From contig NZ_QICL01000005.1 of the NCBI RefSeq assembly GCF_003201355.1, forward strand, positions 1 to 64,000: DNA of 64,000 nt, in the 5' to 3' direction. The notes beneath the pieces are model-generated. The model saw nothing but the letters and a program-made list of their open reading frames with translations, made no database searches and was not told the DNA's origin. How positions within the stretch are numbered: position 1 is the first letter of the stretch; each line of letters opens with the position of its first letter. Shown here in pieces: positions 54,411 through 64,000 of the stretch. The stretch is from Indolivaga alginatilytica. Lineage in GTDB: Bacteria > Bacteroidota > Bacteroidia > Bacteroidales > Dysgonomonadaceae. Made by a program: the position numbers and the translations under genes.

Positions 54411-55397
54411 ATGTCTATAAAAAATATCCGACTGGAAGTCATGCGCTTCCTGGAAAAGAATGTTGATACTTTTATCGACCAATATTTAATACCTGTTGAA
54501 AAAATCTGGCAACCGACAGACTATTTACCGAATTCAGAAAAAGAAACTTTTTTTGAAGAGATAAAGGAATTACGTGAATTGGCAAAAGATCTACCTTACG
54601 ATTTCTGGGTAGTATTGGTAGGCGATACCATTACAGAAGAAGCTTTACCTACATACGAATCGTGGTTGATGGAAATTGATGGCGTTGATAATGTAGAACG
54701 TAATGGTTGGTCGAAATGGATTAGACATTGGACAAGTGAGGAGAATCGTCATGGCGATTTATTAAATAAATACTTATACCTATCGGGTAGGGTGAATATG
54801 AGAGAGATTGAGCAGACTACTCAACATCTTATCAGCGATGGTTTTGATATTGGTACAGGACGTGATCCGTATAAAAACTTTGTGTATACCAGTTTTCAGG
54901 AATTGGCAACTTTTATATCTCATAACCGAGTGGCTGAACTTGCAAAGAAAGCAGGCGATGATAAATTGTCGAGAATGTGTAAGCGTATTGCCAGTGACGA
55001 AATGAGACATCATTATGCATATAGTGAGTTTGTAAAACGTATATTCGAGGTCGATCCGAGTGAAATGATGCTGGCTTTTCAGTATATGATGAAACAAAAG
55101 ATTGTAATGCCTGCTCACTTTCTAAGAGAATCAGGAGAGAAAATCAGCACAGCATTTGAGCAGTTCTCTAATGCGGCACAACGTATGGGTGTATATACAG
55201 CAAGCGATTATGTGGATATTATGCAAAAGCTGATCGACAAATGGCAGATTGATAAAGTATCGGGATTGACGGATGAAGCCGAACGTGCTCGTGATTTCCT
55301 GATGAAGCTTCCGTCTCGTATGGCTAAAATCTCAGAACGAATGATTGTTCCTGTTGATTCTTACATATTCAAATGGGTACAACCCGCCGTAAAGTAA
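54411..55397 (+). CDS. Acyl-ACP desaturase (plant-type soluble di-iron)
   Basis: A 328-residue soluble di-iron desaturase of the stearoyl-ACP desaturase/DesA2 type, which introduces a cis double bond into ACP-bound fatty acids using O2 and reduced ferredoxin. The iron ligands are visible: TEEALPTYE (helix with the first Glu), EENRHGDLLNKYL (ExxH) and SDEMRHHYAY (second ExxH). Length matches the plant and mycobacterial enzymes. A strong terminator follows the gene. An O2-dependent desaturase is unexpected in an organism of this anaerobic-leaning group. Reductant could come from the flavodoxin encoded 6 kb upstream (inference). Confidence 0.93.
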   Translation: MSIKNIRLEVMRFLEKNVDTFIDQYLIPVEKIWQPTDYLPNSEKETFFEEIKELRELAKDLPYDFWVVLVGDTITEEALPTYESWLMEIDGVDNVERNGWSKWIRHWTSEENRHGDLLNKYLYLSGRVNMREIEQTTQHLISDGFDIGTGRDPYKNFVYTSFQELATFISHNRVAELAKKAGDDKLSRMCKRIASDEMRHHYAYSEFVKRIFEVDPSEMMLAFQYMMKQKIVMPAHFLRESGEKISTAFEQFSNAAQRMGVYTASDYVDIMQKLIDKWQIDKVSGLTDEAERARDFLMKLPSRMAKISERMIVPVDSYIFKWVQPAVK

Positions 55398-55417
55398 TAC
55401 TTCTAAAAGTTATATAT

Positions 55418-55455
55418 AAAAGGAAACTATCGCACGATAGTTTCCTTTTTGTTTT
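55418..55455 (+). terminator. Rho-independent terminator after the desaturase
   Basis: AAAAGGAAACTATCG (55418-55432) pairs perfectly with CGATAGTTTCCTTTT (55435-55449), followed by a further T run. It lies 20 nt after the stop. Confidence 0.9.
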
Positions 55456-55491
55456 TCAGATATTTAAATGGTTATTTAACTTTTTCGGAGT

Positions 55492-56049
55492 ATGATTGTT
55501 TATAACAAAAACGTATACGAAACGACTATGAATATCTTATCTCAAAACTGGCCTATTATTGTAAGTTCTTTTGTAGTGTATGTATTTATTATAATCGGAT
55601 TACGATTGTTTGGTAAAAAAGAACTGGCACAATTAAGCGTACCCGATCTTGTATTTGTATTACTGATTAGTAATGCTGTTCAAAATGCAATGGTGGGGTC
55701 TAATACTTCACTATTAGGAGGATTAATTGCTGCATCTACATTGTTTATAGCTAATTATATTCTTAAATATTTCTTTTACAGATTCTCTAATGTTCAAAAA
55801 CTGATACAAGGGGAGCCTGTTTTATTGGTATATAAAGGAAAGGTAAACGAGCAAAATCTTCGAAAATCTCAAATTACAATAAATGAATTGATGGAGACGA
55901 TCCGTGAGCACGGTACATCTGATATCAAGCAGGTCGATTTGGTGATGCTTGAGTCTGATGGAAATATAAGTGTATCAACAGATAACTTCAAAAAGCATAC
56001 TACAGTGGAAGGGATAAGGAGAAAGAAGAAACATCGCAATTTTCTATAG
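55492..56049 (+). CDS. DUF421 (YetF-like) membrane protein
   Basis: A 185-residue inner-membrane protein. Three N-terminal hydrophobic segments are visible (IIVSSFVVYVFIIIGLRLFG, DLVFVLLISNAVQNAMVGS, LIAASTLFIANYILKYFF), followed by a cytoplasmic domain (KLIQGEPVLLVYKGKVNEQN, LMETIREHGTSDIKQVDLVM) typical of DUF421. The RLFGKKELAQLSVPDLV motif marks the family. Members are linked to stress responses and spore or envelope functions in Firmicutes, but no activity is established. Its stop lies 1 nt before an AraC-type DNA-binding gene, so the two are translationally coupled. Confidence 0.9.
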   Translation: MIVYNKNVYETTMNILSQNWPIIVSSFVVYVFIIIGLRLFGKKELAQLSVPDLVFVLLISNAVQNAMVGSNTSLLGGLIAASTLFIANYILKYFFYRFSNVQKLIQGEPVLLVYKGKVNEQNLRKSQITINELMETIREHGTSDIKQVDLVMLESDGNISVSTDNFKKHTTVEGIRRKKKHRNFL

Positions 56050-56050
56050 A

Positions 56051-56419
56051 ATGATTTTTAGAATAAAAGAGTCAGTTAGAGAATATGTTTCCTTTTCTCA
56101 TAGAGCCGATTTGCTTAATCAATTATTGAGATTATTGCTTACACATTATAGGGAGGAAAGAAGTGTTGCTTTTTATGCAGATAAAATGTGTTTAACATCC
56201 AAGTATCTATCAAAGATTATAAAGGAAATAAGTGGAAAGTCTATCTTGGAGTGGATTTCTGAGACTGTTATAATGGCTTCTAAAGCGCTGTTGAAATCTT
56301 CCGAAATGACTGTTCTTCAGATTTCTGAAGAGTTGAACTTTCCGAATCCTTCTTTTTTCAGTAGATTCTTTAAAAAGCATACGGGAATGACACCTATCGA
56401 ATATAGGGAAAGCGAATAA
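56051..56419 (+). CDS. Stand-alone AraC-type DNA-binding domain
   Basis: A 122-residue protein consisting almost only of an AraC/XylS double helix-turn-helix: FYADKMCLTSKYLSKIIKE (first HTH) and LQISEELNFPNPSFFSRFFK (second), ending TGMTPIEYRESE. The cupin sensor domain found in full-length (about 290-residue) regulators is missing; the first 30 residues look like the linker that normally follows it. It begins 1 nt after the DUF421 stop. It is either a truncated former regulator or a natural partner of the membrane protein. No frameshift relic of a sensor domain is visible upstream, since that space is occupied by DUF421. Confidence 0.8.
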   Translation: MIFRIKESVREYVSFSHRADLLNQLLRLLLTHYREERSVAFYADKMCLTSKYLSKIIKEISGKSILEWISETVIMASKALLKSSEMTVLQISEELNFPNPSFFSRFFKKHTGMTPIEYRESE

Positions 56420-56526
56420 CGCGTTTGTCTATAATATCCATTTTTAGGAAGTTAATTTTTACGGAAATAGTCGGAATAAAAACAATAACTCCTATCTTTA
56501 AAATACTATAACCGATATAATTCTAG

Positions 56527-60123
<3,597 letters not shown>

Positions 60124-60131
60124 TAAAATAT

Positions 60132-60168
60132 AAGGTGTCAGAGCTTTTTATCGCTTTGATAAGTGTAA
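60132..60168. repeat. GGTCTNNGACC-family element, copy 12 (3' of GH2)
   Basis: AAGGTGTCAGAGCTT at 60132-60146 (compensating changes keep the palindrome imperfectly), then TTTATCGCTTTG and ATAAGTGTAATA. Begins 8 nt after the GH2 stop. Confidence 0.6.
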
Positions 60169-60196
60169 TATTAAATCCTTTCCTTTACTTAGTTAA

Positions 60197-60274
60197 AGCG
60201 AAAGTGAAAAATCACATTCGCTAGATTGATTGGTTTTCTGAGTATATAGTAATACTTGGAAAACCAATTTTTAT
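60197..60274 (+). terminator. Tandem hairpins after GH2, second a likely terminator
   Basis: First hairpin AGCGAAAGTG/CACATTCGCT (60197-60222, one mismatch). Second: TTGGTTTTC (60230-60238) with GAAAACCAA (60259-60267), extended inwards by AGTAT/ATACT and followed by TTTTTA. They end the GH2 message before GH29. Confidence 0.7.
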
Positions 60275-60584
60275 TTAATCGATCGAATACATATTTTCAG
60301 GCTGATTATTTACCTATAGTTTTTGCAATGTAAATTAACAAAAGATTGCATTTGAAAGTCTAAATTGAAATCTCTTTCTCTATTATTCTTGGACTTACTT
60401 TCTAAAAATAAGAAATGAGACCTTTAATATTCACGAATATTAAATGATTGATTATTAGGTCTGATTAGATAGATAATGAGTGAATTTTACAAGAAAAAGA
60501 CTTGTTTCTGCAAATGAAGATTGTAATTGCCCCCTATTTTTGTACAGAACCTATTACGAAATAAACCTTAAAATTCTACATCCT
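60275..60584. other. Spacer before GH29 with a degenerate repeat half
   Basis: No gene is seen. Near 60405-60426 an A-rich stretch followed by GAGACCTTTAAT resembles the right half of a GGTCTNNGACC element, in the orientation expected before a start codon. An in-frame ATG at 60480 could extend the GH29 gene, but the added residues do not look like a signal peptide. Confidence 0.3.
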
Positions 60585-62030
60585 ATGAAAAAAATAATGT
60601 CACTCATTATTTTATTAAGTGTGATCTTTAATCTACAAGCTCAACAAGCTCAACAAACTAATCAAGCTACTGTCGGTCAGGATAAGAAGATGGAGTGGTG
60701 GCGCGAAGCCAAGTTCGGAATGTTTATCCATTGGGGACCTTACTCTATTCTTGGAGGCGTATATAAAGGGCACAATCAAAACCGGGGAGGTGCAGAGTGG
60801 ATTATGAACAGATGCAAAATACCCGTAGCTGAGTATCAGCAAATAACCAAAGGATTTAATCCAACTAAATACGATGCTGAGGCATGGGTGAAGCTGGCCA
60901 AAGAGGCAGGTATGAAATACATTGTGATTACCACAAAGCATCACGATGGTTTTGCCATGTTTAAGAGTAATGCCAGTAAATATAATATTGTAGATTTTAC
61001 AACTTACAATAAGGATATACTGGATGAATTGGCTAAAGCTTGCCGTAAACACAAAATGAAACTGGGCTTTTATTACTCACAGGCTCAGGATTGGAATAAT
61101 CCGGGAGGATCTGTTGCACGTAAGTTGATGCGCGAAGGATGGCCAAATCCCGATTCTACCAAAATAGATGCATATACAGAAGCTAATAAAGGATATTGGG
61201 ATCCTGCTCAGCAAACTGCAACTATGGAAGAATATATTGATAAAGTATCTGTTCCTCAAATTAAAGAACTACTGGCTAACTATGGAGATGTTGCTGTTTT
61301 ATGGTGGGATACTCCAACACAGATGACAGACGCTTTTGCAGAGAAAATTTCAGTAGAATTGGCTAAATATCCTCAGATTATTCAGAATGATAGATTGAAG
61401 CGCCCTAATTTTCCCGGAGATTATAAAACACCCGAAGGTAGAGTCCCCAAAGCCGAAGACATTGAAGGTGTTGATTGGGAAACCTGTATGAATATAGGTA
61501 GCTCTTGGGGATTTAAAAGTTGGGAAAATGCATGGAAACCTACGGAAGTATTAATAAGAAATCTAATAACTATTGCTGCCAGAGGAGGTAACTATTTATT
61601 GAATGTCGGACCTACGCCCGAAGGCGAAATTCCGGAGCCAAGTGTAACTCGCCTGAAAGAGATGGGAGAATGGATGAAAATAAACGGAGAAGCTATTTAT
61701 GGAACTCAACGAAGTCTTATTTTTCCAACTTGGGGAGAATGTATACGTAAAGACAATAAAAAAAATACAACACTATATCTATGCGTATTTGAATGGCCTT
61801 CGGATGGAAAACTCAATTTCACAACTAACTCGAAGGTGAAAAGCGCAACTTTATTACAGAATAAAACGAATTTAAATATCCAAAATGTTGCAAATGGAAT
61901 TATAATTGATGTGCCTGCAATATCCCCTGATGCTATAGCAACTGTAATAAAATTAGAGTTGGATGAAAAATTACCACCCCTGAAAATTGTATCTAATTCG
62001 GTCAAAACATTCGAAATACTAGACTTGTAA
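60585..62030 (+). CDS. GH29 alpha-L-fucosidase
   Basis: A 481-residue secreted enzyme of family GH29 that removes terminal alpha-L-fucose by a retaining mechanism. The start at 60585 (MKKIMSLIILLSVIFNLQAQ) gives a normal signal peptide and is preferred over the ATG at 60480. Family motifs: WWREAKFGMFIHWGPYSILGG, YIVITTKHHDGFAMFKS (TKHHDGF hallmark) and VAVLWWDTPTQM with nucleophile D242. LLNVGPTPEGEIPE ends the barrel, followed by a beta-sandwich. Downstream of the GH2 beta-galactosidase and upstream of a SusC, so it acts on a fucosylated, galactose-bearing glycan such as xyloglucan, rhamnogalacturonan side chains or host glycans. Confidence 0.94.
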   Translation: MKKIMSLIILLSVIFNLQAQQAQQTNQATVGQDKKMEWWREAKFGMFIHWGPYSILGGVYKGHNQNRGGAEWIMNRCKIPVAEYQQITKGFNPTKYDAEAWVKLAKEAGMKYIVITTKHHDGFAMFKSNASKYNIVDFTTYNKDILDELAKACRKHKMKLGFYYSQAQDWNNPGGSVARKLMREGWPNPDSTKIDAYTEANKGYWDPAQQTATMEEYIDKVSVPQIKELLANYGDVAVLWWDTPTQMTDAFAEKISVELAKYPQIIQNDRLKRPNFPGDYKTPEGRVPKAEDIEGVDWETCMNIGSSWGFKSWENAWKPTEVLIRNLITIAARGGNYLLNVGPTPEGEIPEPSVTRLKEMGEWMKINGEAIYGTQRSLIFPTWGECIRKDNKKNTTLYLCVFEWPSDGKLNFTTNSKVKSATLLQNKTNLNIQNVANGIIIDVPAISPDAIATVIKLELDEKLPPLKIVSNSVKTFEILDL

Positions 62031-62138
62031 TACAGAACTCTTAAGTCTAAATTCTGATTATTTCCTAACTACACTATGCAATAAATTATAATTGTTGTGC
62101 GGATATGGCCTTGCTGTGTTCCTGTACTATTATACCTT

Positions 62139-62163
62139 ATACAATAAAAAGGTCTCAGACCTT
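62139..62163. repeat. GGTCTNNGACC palindromic element, copy 13 (5' of third SusC)
   Basis: ACAATAAAAAGG linker then palindrome AAGGTCTCAGACCTT (62149-62163), 40 nt before the SusC start. Palindrome faces the gene. The CCAAAG arm is replaced by CCTTATAC. Confidence 0.65.
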
Positions 62164-62203
62164 AATTAACCGTGAGAAACCAAACCATTAAAATCTAGTT
62201 TAA

Positions 62204-64000
62204 ATGAAAGAAAAAGAAAACAAAAAGCCAAAACTGATGAGTCGGTGGCTCGTTCTGTTCCTGTTTGTTTTTTGTCTGGGGCATACCCTTTCTGCACAGA
62301 CACTAAATGTTACGGGGGTAGTAAATGACGATTCGGGAGAGCCGATGATCGGTGTTACAGTTACTGTGAAAGGAACAACAAAAGGTACTATTACCGATTT
62401 GAATGGAGGATTTACATTGGCCTGTCAAAAAGGAGATGTACTTAGCTTTGTTTATATGGGTTATAACAATCAAGATGTGAAAATTGACTCAAATAAGAAG
62501 CTCGTGATTGTTATGACAGAAAACACAAGACTACTGGATGAAGTTGTAGTTGTGGGTTATGGTGTTCAGAAAAAACGGGACATCACAGGAGCAATAACTT
62601 CTGTCGATTCAAAACTAATAGAAGAAAGATCTCCTATTAATATCTATGATGCACTTCAAGGTGCAGCACCGGGTCTTCAGGTTACATCTGCATCAGGTGC
62701 TCCGGGAGGATCAAATATGATACAGGTACGTGGAGCTTCTACTTTTGACGACAGTGGAGTTTCTCCTCTATATATTGTTGATAATGTGATAACAAGTAGT
62801 ATTGATAATATCAATCCTCTGGATATCAAGTCGATTGAAATCTTAAAAGATGCGGCTTCAGCATCTATATATGGAGCGCGTTCGGCTAATGGTGTTATAA
62901 TAATTACCACAAAATCAGGAGAATCGGGCAAACCCAAAGTAGACCTTCGTTATTTACGGAGCTACAGTTCTATGGCAAACAAGCTGCCACAAGTAAATGC
63001 ATTCGATAGAGTATTGAATATGCAAGCAAGTGATTTTAGTAATCCCTCAAAAACTCTAGAAAAATTTAGTGCTGTAACTGACTCTGTAGGCTTAGTTAAT
63101 AGCGTAAATAATTTCTATCAGGATTTGTTGACACAAACCGCCATCAGAAACGATATTAATTTAGGAATTAGTGGGGGAACCGATAAACTGAAGTATATGG
63201 CTTCATTTGGTTATGTGGGCGATGAAGGTATTATAAAGACAAGTTATAATGACCGTATTACCGGCCGATATAATATGGACTTTAGTGGATGGGATAATTT
63301 AAAATTCACGACCAGAGTGAGCTTTAGTAATAATAAAACTAATAGCATCAATGAAGGAAATGTGTTTCAGACTGCAATGAGGCGCCCTCCAAACATGATT
63401 GTTTATTATCCTGATGGCACATTTGCACCCCATCATGCTATGGGAGGAAATAGAAATCCCGTTCAGGAATTATATGGACGAGACAATAAAAGAGAACGCT
63501 TTCAAGGGGTTATTTATCAGGGAATGGACTGGAAGTTTACAAACTATTTATCATTATCCGCAAATATGCAAGGCGATTTGGGTTTAACTCGTAATACTCA
63601 ATTTACTTCTAAAGAATTGGATAGTAATGCTGATGAAAGTTTACGAAAAAACACGGCAGCAGATAAAACGACCTTTAATCAAAGATATTCGGGTGAGATT
63701 TATTTAACCTTTAATAAAACTCTGGGAAAACATCATGTTCTTTCTGCAATGGCTGGATCAAGTGTTGAAACAGGTAAAAATGAATATTTGAATTTTGAAG
63801 GATCCGATCTGGTTACCGAATCGATACATACGATGAATATGGCAAGTTTAGATTTGGCTAAAACATATACGACTGCCGAAGATTATGCTCTAGCCAGTTT
63901 ATTTGGTCGTGTAGGTTATACTTATAAAGATAAGTACATATTTAACGGAAGTGTGAGGTACGACGGTTCATCGCGTTTTGGACCTAAAGAGCGTTGGGGG
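62204..64000 (+). CDS. SusC-like TonB-dependent receptor (truncated by window end)
   Basis: The frame stays open from 62204 to the window edge and encodes 599 residues of a SusC/RagA-family importer. Signal peptide MKEKENKKPKLMSRWLVLFL (cleavage near TLSAQ). Regulatory-like domain GVVNDDSGEPMIGVTVTVKG. Plug start DEVVVVGYGVQKKRD, with SIYGARSANGVIIITTKSG. The visible part ends in the barrel at RYDGSSRFGPKERWG. Its N-terminus differs from the two pectin-locus copies, so it belongs to a separate locus with GH2 and GH29. A SusD gene is expected just past the window. Confidence 0.93.
   Translation, partial: MKEKENKKPKLMSRWLVLFLFVFCLGHTLSAQTLNVTGVVNDDSGEPMIGVTVTVKGTTKGTITDLNGGFTLACQKGDVLSFVYMGYNNQDVKIDSNKKLVIVMTENTRLLDEVVVVGYGVQKKRDITGAITSVDSKLIEERSPINIYDALQGAAPGLQVTSASGAPGGSNMIQVRGASTFDDSGVSPLYIVDNVITSSIDNINPLDIKSIEILKDAASASIYGARSANGVIIITTKSGESGKPKVDLRYLRSYSSMANKLPQVNAFDRVLNMQASDFSNPSKTLEKFSAVTDSVGLVNSVNNFYQDLLTQTAIRNDINLGISGGTDKLKYMASFGYVGDEGIIKTSYNDRITGRYNMDFSGWDNLKFTTRVSFSNNKTNSINEGNVFQTAMRRPPNMIVYYPDGTFAPHHAMGGNRNPVQELYGRDNKRERFQGVIYQGMDWKFTNYLSLSANMQGDLGLTRNTQFTSKELDSNADESLRKNTAADKTTFNQRYSGEIYLTFNKTLGKHHVLSAMAGSSVETGKNEYLNFEGSDLVTESIHTMNMASLDLAKTYTTAEDYALASLFGRVGYTYKDKYIFNGSVRYDGSSRFGPKERWG

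Overview
The window looks like a chromosomal segment of an AT-rich Bacteroidales bacterium. Evidence: several SusC/SusD pairs, signal peptides typical of Bacteroidota, candidate TAnnTTTG promoters, split glycine decarboxylase (GcvPA/GcvPB) and a fused E1 alpha/beta 2-oxoacid dehydrogenase. A Dysgonomonas-like member of the Dysgonomonadaceae is my best guess, but it is inferred from gene style only. No tRNA, rRNA, CRISPR array, phage or insertion-sequence transposase was seen.

Region 1 (1-2066) holds the last codons of an unseen gene with its terminator, a reverse-strand aldo/keto reductase, and a 0.75-kb non-coding stretch with a 65-nt AG dinucleotide tract. Region 2 (2067-29017) is a polysaccharide utilisation locus for pectin, most likely rhamnogalacturonan I. 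It has two tandem, clearly paralogous SusC/SusD pairs, a PL1 pectate lyase fused to a GH43-like propeller, two large (alpha/alpha)6-type proteins of unclear activity (one DUF4450-like), a GH105 unsaturated rhamnogalacturonyl hydrolase, a PL11 rhamnogalacturonan lyase, a GH106 alpha-L-rhamnosidase and a GH28 galacturonidase. Region 3 (29131-36518) takes the freed rhamnose: kinase, isomerase, symporter and aldolase, then a second GH105 and an AraC-type regulator. Polymer capture, depolymerisation, import and catabolism of the main monosaccharide are therefore encoded in one run.

Region 4 (36747-48287) is a lipoyl-enzyme block. It holds a full-length lipoate ligase, gcvT, gcvH, gcvPA, gcvPB, dihydrolipoyl dehydrogenase, a second, short lipoate ligase, and the E2 and fused E1 of a 2-oxoacid dehydrogenase. 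Both complexes can share the one E3 and depend on attached lipoate; no LipA or LipB is visible here.

Region 5 (48396-52772) looks like iron or metal supply: a flavodoxin facing a DUF4374 lipoprotein and a TonB-dependent receptor. Region 6 (53079-56419) has a PlsC acyltransferase, a plant-type acyl-ACP desaturase, a DUF421 membrane protein and a stand-alone AraC-type DNA-binding domain. Region 7 (56533-64000) starts another glycan locus: a GH2 beta-galactosidase with a ricin-type lectin domain, a GH29 alpha-L-fucosidase, and a SusC-like receptor cut by the window end.

The most unusual signal is a family of short intergenic repeats, at least 13 copies, with the palindrome GGTCTNNGACC at one end and a CTTTGG arm about 10-15 nt away. 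The palindrome always faces the gene: it sits 13-40 nt before most start codons, or directly on the stop codon, with the CTTTGG arm pointing into the spacer. Some genes (the aldo/keto reductase, DUF4374) and one gene cluster (E3-LplA-E2-E1) are bracketed by inverted copies. Other repeats include a CCTCACCCC-type inverted-repeat element in two copies and two large hairpin-forming elements.
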